From a virus, in the IMG/VR virus record IMGVR_UViG_3300025645_007006, positions 1-21,208 of that record: DNA of 21,208 nt. One strand, written 5' to 3'. The notes beneath the pieces were generated by a model. The model ran no database searches, was not told the DNA's origin, and saw only the letters and a list, made by a program, of their open reading frames with translations. The position numbers and the translations under genes are program-made. Position 1 is the stretch's first letter. The number at the start of each line of letters is the position of its first letter. Shown here piece after piece: positions 6,681 to 13,892 of this stretch.

Positions 6681-6932
6681 ATGAAAGAAATATTACAATT
6701 TAGTGCAAATTGGTGTCAACCTTGTAAAATGTTATCACCACGAATGGAAAAACTAAAATCTGAAGGTAAAATAAATTATCGTAAGATTGATGTAGATCAA
6801 GATCAAGATTTATCTATTAAATATGGAGTAAGAAATATCCCAACTTTAATTTTACTAGAAAATGGTGAAGTTAAAAACCGAGCAACAGGTGTACAATCTG
6901 AACAACAAATAATCAACTTTTATAATGGCTAG
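6681..6932 (+). CDS. Thioredoxin-like protein
   Basis: An 83-residue minimal thioredoxin fold. The active site is WCQPC (residues 11-15; WCGPC is usual), with KIDVDQD after the second strand and the cis-proline loop NIPTL. It is shorter than bacterial thioredoxin (about 105 aa), as is common in phages. A likely role is supplying reducing equivalents, for example to ribonucleotide reductase or another redox enzyme. Its stop overlaps the next gene's start by 8 nt. Confidence 0.85.
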   Translation: MKEILQFSANWCQPCKMLSPRMEKLKSEGKINYRKIDVDQDQDLSIKYGVRNIPTLILLENGEVKNRATGVQSEQQIINFYNG

Positions 6933-7173
6933 AACATCATTAGATATAATCTTAGAAGGAGTCAGCAATGGGACAATTAGTAGTGCAGATGCCAAAATAC
7001 TACTAGAGGCAATAAATCAAAAAGGAGGCACTAATTTTGTACCTGTACCTTATAGAGAGATAAACACACCAGATTGGACTTATGATCCTTATAGACCAGG
7101 TCAACCTTGGTATACAACTACAGGAACTGATAGTACAACACCAATAACAAATAAAACTACAACAAATGGGTAA
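6925..7173 (+). CDS. Hypothetical protein with Pro/Tyr/Thr-rich tail
   Basis: An 82-residue protein. The first 30 residues look like a short helical domain (ILEGVSNGTISSADAKILLEAI). The rest is low-complexity, rich in proline, tyrosine and threonine. It overlaps the thioredoxin upstream by 8 nt and queD downstream by 8 nt. No family recognised. Confidence 0.6.
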   Translation: MARTSLDIILEGVSNGTISSADAKILLEAINQKGGTNFVPVPYREINTPDWTYDPYRPGQPWYTTTGTDSTTPITNKTTTNG

Positions 7174-7630
7174 ATTTCAATCAAGTAAAGTATTTGACGG
7201 GTTTAGTACAGTGTTCCGTCAGTGGAAAGCAGAAACAACACACTGTAGATTTGTACACGGTTATGGTATTTCATTTAAAGTATACTTTGAAGGTGATTTA
7301 GATGAAAGAAACTGGGTATGGGATTTTGGCGGTATGAAACGAGCTAAGACATTAATTGACGGTAAACAACCAAAATTATGGATGGATTATATGTTTGATC
7401 ACACAATGATTGTAGCAGAAGATGATCCATGGGTAGAAGCATTTAAACAGATGGATGAAGCAAACGTAGCCCAAGTCAGAGTAATTCCAGCTACAGGGGC
7501 AGAAAGTTTTGCTAAATATATTTTTAATAAACTTAATGAATTTGTAAAGGCTGAAACTGACCATAGAGTTAGGGTAATTAAAGTTAAATTTATGGAACAC
7601 GGAAAAAACGCTGCTTACTATGCCGAATAA
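7166..7630 (+). CDS. queD: QueD-like 6-carboxytetrahydropterin synthase
   Basis: A 154-residue member of the 6-pyruvoyl-tetrahydropterin synthase family, which turns dihydroneopterin triphosphate into 6-carboxytetrahydropterin in queuosine/7-deazaguanine synthesis. Motifs: FSTVFRQW (13-20), CRFVHGYG (27-34) with catalytic Cys27 and His31, WVWDFGGMK (50-58), DH (78-79) and PATGAESFAKYIF (108-120). HGYG replaces the classic HGH, a variant I associate with a marine bacterial and phage subfamily. It sits with queE, folE and queC on the same strand and overlaps the glycosyltransferase by 11 nt. Confidence 0.85.
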   Translation: MGKFQSSKVFDGFSTVFRQWKAETTHCRFVHGYGISFKVYFEGDLDERNWVWDFGGMKRAKTLIDGKQPKLWMDYMFDHTMIVAEDDPWVEAFKQMDEANVAQVRVIPATGAESFAKYIFNKLNEFVKAETDHRVRVIKVKFMEHGKNAAYYAE

Positions 7631-8390
7631 AAAGGTTATTGATTGTTTTTTATTTTACAATGAAGTCAAAATGTTAGAGTTTAGACTTAAGGAACATTAT
7701 GATTATGTAGACCAATTTGTAATAGTAGAATCCAATAAATCTTTTACAGGCAAAGACAAAGAGTATTTTTTCCAAGAACACATTTACCGTTTTAGAGAAT
7801 ATATAGACAAAATTACTTATGTTAAGTTGAATGAAACTGAATCCCATAAATCAGCTTGGGATTCAGAGGAGTTCCAAAGAAATTGTATAAGTAAAGGGTT
7901 AGGTAAACTAAATCTATTAGATGGAGACATTGTTTTAATTTCTGATATTGATGAAATTTTAAATGTGGATATTATTCCTGATTTAAAGTTAATTAACACT
8001 TTAGAATTACATTCTCTAGAGTATGATATGTACTATTACAACATGGAGTGTTATAAGAAAGAGGCAAGGTGGAGATTCCCTAAAGCCATATCTTATTTTC
8101 ACTTTAAAGAAAACCCTTATCCCCATAAATTAAGATTAGCGACTACTAATTTTACTAAAAAGGCGGGATGGCATTTTTCATATTTTGGTGATCCAAAAAG
8201 CATAAGTGATAAATTATCTAATTTTTCACATCAAGAGTATAATATACCTAGTATAAATGATGTTAATGTAATTACTAAAAAAATTCAAAAAAAACAGGAT
8301 TTATTTGGGAGAGATTATGCTAAGATAACTCAAATTAAAATAGAAGATAATACATTTTTACCAAAAAATTATAAATTTTTAAAACAATAG
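7620..8390 (+). CDS. Glycosyltransferase, GT17-like
   Basis: A 256-residue protein resembling the beta-1,4-N-acetylglucosaminyltransferase family (GT17): VIDCFLFYNE (6-15), FVIVESNKSFTGK (33-45), a DGDIVLISDIDEI segment with a DxD metal/sugar-nucleotide motif (109-111), and a C-terminal AGWHFSYFG. Phage members may glycosylate host surface, virion proteins or DNA. Its placement between queD and queE is notable. It starts inside queD (11-nt overlap) and ends TAGTG against the queE region. Confidence 0.75.
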   Translation: MPNKKVIDCFLFYNEVKMLEFRLKEHYDYVDQFVIVESNKSFTGKDKEYFFQEHIYRFREYIDKITYVKLNETESHKSAWDSEEFQRNCISKGLGKLNLLDGDIVLISDIDEILNVDIIPDLKLINTLELHSLEYDMYYYNMECYKKEARWRFPKAISYFHFKENPYPHKLRLATTNFTKKAGWHFSYFGDPKSISDKLSNFSHQEYNIPSINDVNVITKKIQKKQDLFGRDYAKITQIKIEDNTFLPKNYKFLKQ

Positions 8391-8416
8391 TGAATAAAAA
8401 ACCACTCAAAAAAATT

Positions 8417-9205
8417 ATGGAACACAAACAATTAAAAAGAATCGAAGATTACGATAAGAATTTACCTATCGTAGAAGTTTACACTGCAGTACAATCAGAA
8501 GGTAGTAGAGCAGGTTATCCAACAGTAGTAATTAGAACTACGGGTTGCACACACCGTTGCTATTTTGGCGAAGGAGGGTGGTGCGATTCCTGGTATACTT
8601 CAATACACCCTGAAAAAGGACAATTCAACTTTAATGATATTAAAGATGCTTATGCCAAAAACCCACACATTAAAGAGATGATGTTAACTGGGGGTTCACC
8701 AACTATGCATGGTGCCTTAGTTAACGAATTAACACATTTTGCTCATGAAAATGATATATTCATTACTATTGAAACTGAGGGATCTCATTTTCTCGCCACT
8801 GACCATCCTATTCATTTATTATCTATTAGTCCTAAGTTTAGTAATTCTATACCAGTCGTTGGGGTAGAAACACCTCAAGGTACTATTACCGACCAAAAAA
8901 TGGTTAATAGACATAATAAGCTTAGACTTAATTATGAGGCAATGAAAAACTCAATAGCATACCATTCAGACTACCATATTAAACCAGTTTGGGATGGTAA
9001 AGATAAACAAGCACTAGCTGAAATTATGGAATGTTTAGAGATTTTAGATGTACCACAAGATAAAGTATGGTTTATGCCTGCTGGAGATTCAAGAGAAGGA
9101 TTATTTAAATCGTATCCTTTAGTATTTGATTGGGTTAGAGATAATGGTTATAGAATGACTTGGAGACCACATATTATTGCTTTTGAAGATCAACGTGAAG
9201 TATAG
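8417..9205 (+). CDS. queE: QueE-like 7-carboxy-7-deazaguanine synthase (radical SAM)
   Basis: A 262-residue radical SAM enzyme that contracts the 6-carboxytetrahydropterin ring to CDG. It starts EVYTAVQSEG-SRAGYPTVVIRTTGC as in QueE. The Fe-S cluster cysteines are C44, C48 and C56 (CTHRCYFGEGGWCD), a CX3CX7C variant of the usual CX3CX2C. MLTGGSP (GGE-like SAM motif) follows at about 93. I chose ATG 8417 because it has the AAATT-ATG context; a GTG at 8390 overlapping the previous stop would add nine lysine-rich residues. Confidence 0.87.
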   Translation: MEHKQLKRIEDYDKNLPIVEVYTAVQSEGSRAGYPTVVIRTTGCTHRCYFGEGGWCDSWYTSIHPEKGQFNFNDIKDAYAKNPHIKEMMLTGGSPTMHGALVNELTHFAHENDIFITIETEGSHFLATDHPIHLLSISPKFSNSIPVVGVETPQGTITDQKMVNRHNKLRLNYEAMKNSIAYHSDYHIKPVWDGKDKQALAEIMECLEILDVPQDKVWFMPAGDSREGLFKSYPLVFDWVRDNGYRMTWRPHIIAFEDQREV

Positions 9206-9237
9206 TGGATAAGCAAGAAGCCCTTCGTATATTGGGG
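9205..9237 (+). promoter_or_regulatory. Weak candidate phage promoter P5 (GTGG-N19-TATATTGGGG)
   Basis: The TTCGTATATT decamer at 9224-9233 is identical to strong copies elsewhere and GTGG lies at the right 23-nt distance, but the end of the box is GGGG rather than TACG. It would serve folE, whose ATG is at 9329. Confidence 0.35.
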
Positions 9238-9342
9238 GAAATAGAAGAGAACATCAACGTCTGTTGTGCCATAACTATGGAACCAGACGAGGTGTTAGTT
9301 TTAATTGATAAAATAAAAAGTTATATAAATGAACAAACGTAG
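9205..9342 (+). CDS. Small ORF (GTG start) between queE and folE
   Basis: A 45-residue frame starting at GTG 9205 within the queE stop (TAGTG) and ending 14 nt inside folE. It reads VDKQEALRILGEIEENINVC and continues to KIKSYINEQT: helical, charged and leucine/isoleucine-spaced. Coding is supported only by position and composition. A promoter-like sequence lies in the same interval and could be an alternative explanation. Confidence 0.4.
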   Translation: MDKQEALRILGEIEENINVCCAITMEPDEVLVLIDKIKSYINEQT

Positions 9343-10021
9343 AAAAATCCACGAAGAGTTAGAAGTGGTACAAGAAGGGTTTGCCAATGGTGTAGCACCT
9401 GGATTCCCATTAAATGATTTACAAAAACAACACATGATTGAAGATGCAACTGAGGCCTTTGGTGCCTTTTTAACAGCATTAAAATGTGATTGGAAAAGTG
9501 ATCCAAATTCAATGGAAACTCCTAAACGTGTAGCTAAAGCATATGTCAACGATTTATGGGCCGGTAGATACACAGCAATGTCCCCAATAACTTCATTCCC
9601 ATCGGATGGTTATGATGGTATTATTATTGAACGTAATATACCATTAACTTCAATGTGTTCTCATCATCACCAAACAATAGATGGTGTTGTTCATATTGGA
9701 TACATATCAGGAGAAGATGGTCAAGTAATTGGTTTATCTAAACTAAATAGAATTGTAGAGTTATTTGGTAGAAGAGGAGCAATACAAGAACAATTAACAT
9801 CAGCTATTCATAATGCAGTAGAAAAAATTACTGAGGGTAATAAAGGAGTTATTGTAACTGTAGTAGCAGGGCATAATTGTGTAAGTTGTAGAGGTGTTAA
9901 ACATCAAGGTGCTTCAATGATTACAACTAAGGCATCAGGTGTATTTAAAGATAATACAAATTTAGCCCGTAAAGAATATTTTGATTCAATCAAAATTAAT
10001 AACGGAGGACATAATATATAA
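9329..10021 (+). CDS. folE: GTP cyclohydrolase I
   Basis: A 230-residue FolE, the first step from GTP to dihydroneopterin triphosphate, feeding QueD. Zinc and catalytic motifs are intact: CSHHH (110-114), GLSKLNRIVELFGRR (135-149) and GHNCVSCRG (181-189). C110, H113 and C184 are the expected zinc ligands by comparison with E. coli FolE (Cys110, His113, Cys181). Normal length. It closes the complete preQ0 pathway in this window. Confidence 0.95.
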   Translation: MNKRRKIHEELEVVQEGFANGVAPGFPLNDLQKQHMIEDATEAFGAFLTALKCDWKSDPNSMETPKRVAKAYVNDLWAGRYTAMSPITSFPSDGYDGIIIERNIPLTSMCSHHHQTIDGVVHIGYISGEDGQVIGLSKLNRIVELFGRRGAIQEQLTSAIHNAVEKITEGNKGVIVTVVAGHNCVSCRGVKHQGASMITTKASGVFKDNTNLARKEYFDSIKINNGGHNI

Positions 10022-10026
10022 GAGAA

Positions 10027-10590
10027 ATGGCATTAAAAGCAGACAATAAAATATTTCTTAGTTGGGATGATGTTAATGACGCGGTTGATGACTTATGTAA
10101 TAAAATCCGACATGATCAACCTAACATAGATTCAGTTCATGGTATCGCTAGAGGAGGATTAATTCCAGCAGTATTAATATCACATAAATTAGGTTTACCT
10201 TATACTGATGTTATTTTACCTAATACTTTAGTAGTAGACGACATATGTGATTCAGGGGTTACATTAGAAAAAGCCCCAGGTGTTTGGACAGCAGTATTAC
10301 ATTATAAACCCCACACATCATGTTTTCAACCTAGTATGTGGGCTGACATACATGAAGGAGATGAATGGTTAATTTATCCTTGGGAAACTAAAGATTCAAA
10401 ACCTATTCAGGATTATCTCAAACCCGGAGCTAAAGAATGGAGAGATAAAGCAGATAAATTTTACAAATCTGAAGATGAATTTTCTCATCTAGCAGATGGT
10501 AATTATATTGGGGGGTTGACAATGCCTAAAGAAAATACTAATATGGTGGGTAAAAAAATGGAAGAATTTAAATTTAATAAACATAAATAA
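10027..10590 (+). CDS. Purine phosphoribosyltransferase-like protein
   Basis: A 187-residue type I phosphoribosyltransferase. HGIARGGLIPAVLIS (38-52) is the PRPP-loop-like segment. VVDDICDSGVTL (69-80) is the PRPP-binding signature. IYPWE (116-120) recalls xanthine/guanine PRTases (Gpt). It lies 6 nt after folE, so purine or 7-deazapurine salvage linked to the modification pathway is a reasonable inference. Substrate is unproven. Confidence 0.8.
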   Translation: MALKADNKIFLSWDDVNDAVDDLCNKIRHDQPNIDSVHGIARGGLIPAVLISHKLGLPYTDVILPNTLVVDDICDSGVTLEKAPGVWTAVLHYKPHTSCFQPSMWADIHEGDEWLIYPWETKDSKPIQDYLKPGAKEWRDKADKFYKSEDEFSHLADGNYIGGLTMPKENTNMVGKKMEEFKFNKHK

Positions 10591-10602
10591 ACAAAGAAAA
10601 TT

Positions 10603-10800
10603 ATGAATTATTGGCAAGTAGATGTAAAAATCACATTAGAAAACGAGCAAGGTAGAATACAAAAGATTACTGAAAAATATTTAGTAGAAGCAGTATCACC
10701 TACTGATGCAGAAGCTAAAGTCTTTAAAGAATTTGAAGGTGAAAGCAACTTTGAAGTAAATAAAGTAGTAAAAACAAAAATTATTAAAATAATATCTTAA
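10603..10800 (+). CDS. DUF4494-like small protein
   Basis: A 65-residue protein. The pattern WQVDVKITLENEQGRIQKIT, then EKYLVEAVSPTDAEAKV, matches the N-terminal part of DUF4494 proteins of Bacteroidetes (aromatic-x-V-K, T-E-x-YLV-A-S-TEAEA). It is shorter than the bacterial proteins. Function unknown. The start has the AAATT-ATG context; the stop overlaps the next ATG as TAATG. Confidence 0.65.
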   Translation: MNYWQVDVKITLENEQGRIQKITEKYLVEAVSPTDAEAKVFKEFEGESNFEVNKVVKTKIIKIIS

Positions 10801-11357
10801 TGAGTAATCAATTAGATTTTGGGTTTGATGATCCACAAAAGAAAAACACCGATGTGCCTTTTGTTAATGAAGTAGAAATCTTTAACAGTACGTTTGGAAA
10901 ACCAAATGCTTATGAACCAACAATACCAGAAAAAAAGGAGTGGCAATTTGTATACGACTTTGTACTTGAGGAACTCGAAGAATATAGACAAGCTTGCGAA
11001 AACGGAAACATCGTGGAAGTTTTGGATGCTTTGTGTGACCTTACTTATGTTGCCACTGGGAACGGTACTATGTTACATGGTCTTAAGGATAAGATATGGC
11101 CCGCGTATCAAGAAGTACAAGCAAGTAATATGTCAAAATCTTGCATATCTGAGGAAGAAGCCATGGAGACTATCACCCTCCGCTCTAAAGAACAAGCTGA
11201 GCCATGCCATAGTGAAAAAGTAGGTGATTATTGGATTGTATATAGAACAAGGGATAGGAAGGTAATGAAGAATATAAATTACTTTAGACCTGATTTATCA
11301 CAGTTCTTTACAACAGAAGAATTAGCTAAAAATTATCTAGCAGAAACAATTATATAA
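10800..11357 (+). CDS. MazG-like all-alpha NTP pyrophosphohydrolase
   Basis: A 185-residue protein. Residues 57-61 (EELEE) and 73-80 (EVLDALCD) form the ExxEE/ExxD metal-binding pattern of MazG/phosphoribosyl-ATP pyrophosphohydrolase-type enzymes, which hydrolyse NTPs or (p)ppGpp-like nucleotides to monophosphates. A C-terminal extension of about 65 residues (VGDYWIVYRTRDRKV and following) is unassigned. Phages use such enzymes to clean or rebalance nucleotide pools. Last gene before a terminator hairpin. Confidence 0.78.
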   Translation: MSNQLDFGFDDPQKKNTDVPFVNEVEIFNSTFGKPNAYEPTIPEKKEWQFVYDFVLEELEEYRQACENGNIVEVLDALCDLTYVATGNGTMLHGLKDKIWPAYQEVQASNMSKSCISEEEAMETITLRSKEQAEPCHSEKVGDYWIVYRTRDRKVMKNINYFRPDLSQFFTTEELAKNYLAETII

Positions 11358-11361
11358 AACT

Positions 11362-11394
11362 TAGGCTCCCGTAGGGAGCCTTCGTATATTTACC
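11362..11394 (+). promoter_or_regulatory. Phage promoter P6 upstream of DNA polymerase (TAGG-N19-TATATTTACC)
   Basis: TAGG at 11362-11365 and TTCG-TATATTTACC (box at 11385-11394) have exact 23-nt spacing. It drives the polymerase N-terminal gene at 11414 with a leader of about 15-20 nt. A terminator hairpin occupies the spacer. Confidence 0.75.
11364..11380 (+). terminator. Terminator-like hairpin overlapping promoter P6
   Basis: GGCTCCC-GTA-GGGAGCC is a perfect 7-bp GC-rich stem with a 3-nt loop, 7 nt after the MazG-like stop. The T-run is interrupted (TTCGTATATTT) and doubles as the -7 region of the next promoter, so the hairpin lies inside the promoter spacer. Confidence 0.7.
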
Positions 11395-11413
11395 CAAATA
11401 TAAAAGGTTATAA

Positions 11414-13168
11414 ATGTATAAAAAGTGTTACAAAGGAAGAAAAATCAAAAGCAATATATGGGAGATGCATTTATGGGAATCCGATGGTACACACCAAACG
11501 ATACCATTTGAAGATATTGCTTATGTAGAAGATGAAGACAACTATACTATTAAGGGTATAAATGGTGAATCTTTAAGACCAACAACTAATTGGTTCCACT
11601 CTAAAAACCCAGATTATAGACATAAAAATACCCCCAATTTACATTTTCATGATATGAACGCCCATCAAAAATTCCTTATTGAAAGATATGGAACTAATGA
11701 TGAACCATCTACAGGACACCAGGAATTATTTTATGATATTGAGTGTGAAATTGGAGGAGCATTAACTGAAGAATATATTGCAAGTGCCCCTATGCCTATT
11801 ACTTCAATAGCATTTTGGCACAAACAATCAGATAGTTGGGGGTGTTTAGTATTAGACCCAAAAGGTAAAGTTAAAATAGACAATGACCAAACAAAGAAAG
11901 TTGTTGCATTTAAAACAGAAAGAGAATTATTAATGTTTTGGGTAGAGGTTATTCAAGATATTAGACCGGACATATTAATTGGTTACAATAGTGATTATTT
12001 TGATAACCCTTACACTTACCATAGAATTTGTAACGTATGTGGAAAGGACATTGCTGACCAAATGTCACCCCTTTATGGGATATTGGAAGAACCTGTTACT
12101 TCAAAAAAATACAGTAAATTTTTCTTTAAACAGAATATGTTTGTTGATATTAAAGGGATTGAGTCTTTAGATTACATTCGTTTACATAAAAAGTATAGTT
12201 GGAAGGATGAACCGAGTTGGAAATTAGATGCTATTGGTGAAAAATATGCTGGTATGAAGAAGATTGAATATGATGGTAATCTTAATGATTTATACGCAGA
12301 TGATATAAATAAGTTTGTTAAATATAACTTTAGGGATGTTGAGATTTTAAAACTACTGGATGAAAAATTACAATATATTGCATTGACTAAAAATATATCT
12401 CATAAAGGAAAACATAATTATAGTGAAGTATATTTTAACAGTGTAACACAAGATGGAGCAATTTCAGCTTATTTATTAAGTCAAGGCATTGTACCAAATA
12501 ATAAAGAAAGTAATCCCATGAAAAAACAGGGGTATGCTGGTGGTTATTTATTTTGTCCTACTGCTGGGTTGTATAAGTATATGTTTGATGAGGATTTAAC
12601 ATCATTGTACCCTTCTATAATTATGTCTTTAAACATAGGTAGAGAAACTTATAAGGGTCGTATTATAGATGCTGACGACCGTAATAATAGGTTAGGTCTT
12701 AATGACCTAAAAGAACGTGATCCTGAAGAAGAATTAATAGTTGAAAACCATAAGGGAATACAAGCTAGAGTTGATGTTAAGAGATTAATAAAGATGATTG
12801 ACCAAAATAACTTAACTCTTTCAGCTAATGGGTCTATGTTTACTACAGACAGACAGTCAACCCTGTCTACAGTATTACATAAGTGGTTTACTGAAAGAAA
12901 GTTATATAAAGGTAAAATGAAAGAAGCATATAAATCTGGTGATAAAGAAAAAGGAGAATATTACCATTTAATGCAATATACTATGAAGATTTTACTTAAT
13001 AGTTTGTATGGGGCTACTGCTTTACCTTCATTTAGGTATGGAATGAATTATGCTATTTTAAGTGAAGCAATTACATTAAGTGGTCACAGAATTATACAAG
13101 AATCTGCTTTATGTGCTAATAAACATATGAATAAAGTTATTAGAAACGAAGTAAAATTAGATATATAA
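11414..13168 (+). CDS. 43A: DNA polymerase B family (gp43), N-terminal part: exonuclease and palm/fingers
   Basis: A 584-residue piece of a T4-like replicative polymerase. Exo I is YDIE (107-110), Exo II IGYNSDYFDNPY (189-200), and Exo III YNFRD (304-308). Motif A is DLTSLYPS (394-401). Motif B is KILLNSLYG (525-533). It ends about 50 residues after motif B, before motif C, with a normal TAA at 13166. The rest is encoded at 13892-14884. Together they give about 914 aa, near the length of T4 gp43 (898). A functional two-subunit polymerase is likely. Confidence 0.93.
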   Translation: MYKKCYKGRKIKSNIWEMHLWESDGTHQTIPFEDIAYVEDEDNYTIKGINGESLRPTTNWFHSKNPDYRHKNTPNLHFHDMNAHQKFLIERYGTNDEPSTGHQELFYDIECEIGGALTEEYIASAPMPITSIAFWHKQSDSWGCLVLDPKGKVKIDNDQTKKVVAFKTERELLMFWVEVIQDIRPDILIGYNSDYFDNPYTYHRICNVCGKDIADQMSPLYGILEEPVTSKKYSKFFFKQNMFVDIKGIESLDYIRLHKKYSWKDEPSWKLDAIGEKYAGMKKIEYDGNLNDLYADDINKFVKYNFRDVEILKLLDEKLQYIALTKNISHKGKHNYSEVYFNSVTQDGAISAYLLSQGIVPNNKESNPMKKQGYAGGYLFCPTAGLYKYMFDEDLTSLYPSIIMSLNIGRETYKGRIIDADDRNNRLGLNDLKERDPEEELIVENHKGIQARVDVKRLIKMIDQNNLTLSANGSMFTTDRQSTLSTVLHKWFTERKLYKGKMKEAYKSGDKEKGEYYHLMQYTMKILLNSLYGATALPSFRYGMNYAILSEAITLSGHRIIQESALCANKHMNKVIRNEVKLDI

Positions 13169-13170
13169 AC

Positions 13171-13229
13171 TCGCGCAAAAATAGAGGTAGCGCGTTAAAC
13201 GCGCGTAAAACGCGCATAAATCGCATAAT
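13171..13229 (+). repeat. GC-rich degenerate repeat with alternative hairpins inside the split polymerase
   Basis: A burst of CGCG in an AT-rich genome. GCGCGT-TAA-ACGCGC (13190-13204) and GCGCGT-AAA-ACGCGC (13201-13215) are overlapping 6-bp hairpins that cannot both form. ACGCGCGTAA, ACGCGCATAA and ATCGCATAA repeat at about 10-11 nt. It may be a scar of a mobile element, a terminator or an attenuator-like switch. Confidence 0.6.
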
Positions 13230-13232
13230 AAT

Positions 13233-13496
13233 ATGACACTTAAAAAACAATCAATTAGAAGTAACCAAATAATCACAGTAGAAGGTGGAATTATCCCTAA
13301 AGAAGAACTAATTTCTAGAAGTGAGGGTTGGAGTGAAACCCAAGAAAACTTTTTTAGAAAAATGCTTAAGCAGGGTGGTACATTTAAAGTAGCAGGTATA
13401 AAATATAAAGTAGAATTAATCGAAAGAAGTGATTTAGATTCAAACGGAAACAAACCAATAACAGTACCACCATTACCAGGTGAAAGAACATTTTAA
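13233..13496 (+). CDS. Hypothetical protein inserted between polymerase halves, 87 aa
   Basis: A basic N-terminus (MTLKKQSIRSNQIITVEGG), a central WSETQENFFRKMLKQGG helix and a proline-rich end (ITVPPLPGERTF). No endonuclease motif (GIY-YIG, HNH or LAGLIDADG) is seen. It lies just after the GC-rich repeat. No family recognised. Confidence 0.6.
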   Translation: MTLKKQSIRSNQIITVEGGIIPKEELISRSEGWSETQENFFRKMLKQGGTFKVAGIKYKVELIERSDLDSNGNKPITVPPLPGERTF

Positions 13497-13508
13497 AACC
13501 AAATATAT

Positions 13509-13892
13509 ATGTTAGTAGAAGTATCAAACGGAGAATTATTAGATAAAATATCAATTTTAGAAATAAAACTATTAACTATAAAAGATAAAAATAAGTTAAT
13601 TAATATTCAGAATGAATTTGATGCTTTAAACCCTTTAGTTGTAGAATTATTTGAAAAATCCGATGGTCAACTCCAAAATCATTATCTTGAATTAGCTAAG
13701 ATTAATGGTGAACTTTGGGATATAGAAGATTGGATTAGAGATTGCGAACGTGAGAAGAGATTTGACAAAGAATTTGTAGAACTGGCTCGTTCTGTGTATA
13801 TTACCAATGATAAAAGATGTGAAGTTAAAAAATTAATTAATATTTTAACATCGTCAGGATTAGTAGAAGAAAAATCATATAAAGGATATTAA
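13509..13892 (+). CDS. DUF6165-like protein inserted between polymerase halves
   Basis: A 127-residue protein beginning MLVEVSNGELLDKISILEIK, the typical opening of DUF6165 proteins, followed by helical, charged sequence (LWDIEDWIRDCEREKRFD). I associate the family with phages and surface-sugar gene clusters; its function is unknown. It is coupled to the polymerase C-terminal gene by TAATG (stop 13890-13892, start 13892). It is not a homing endonuclease. Confidence 0.65.
   Translation: MLVEVSNGELLDKISILEIKLLTIKDKNKLINIQNEFDALNPLVVELFEKSDGQLQNHYLELAKINGELWDIEDWIRDCEREKRFDKEFVELARSVYITNDKRCEVKKLINILTSSGLVEEKSYKGY

Noticed and set aside
13169-13891. Intein, group I intron or homing endonuclease in the polymerase gap
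   Set aside because: No intein splicing motifs at the ends of the halves, no recognisable intron core, and neither ORF has GIY-YIG, HNH or LAGLIDADG motifs. Both halves have normal stop and start codons.
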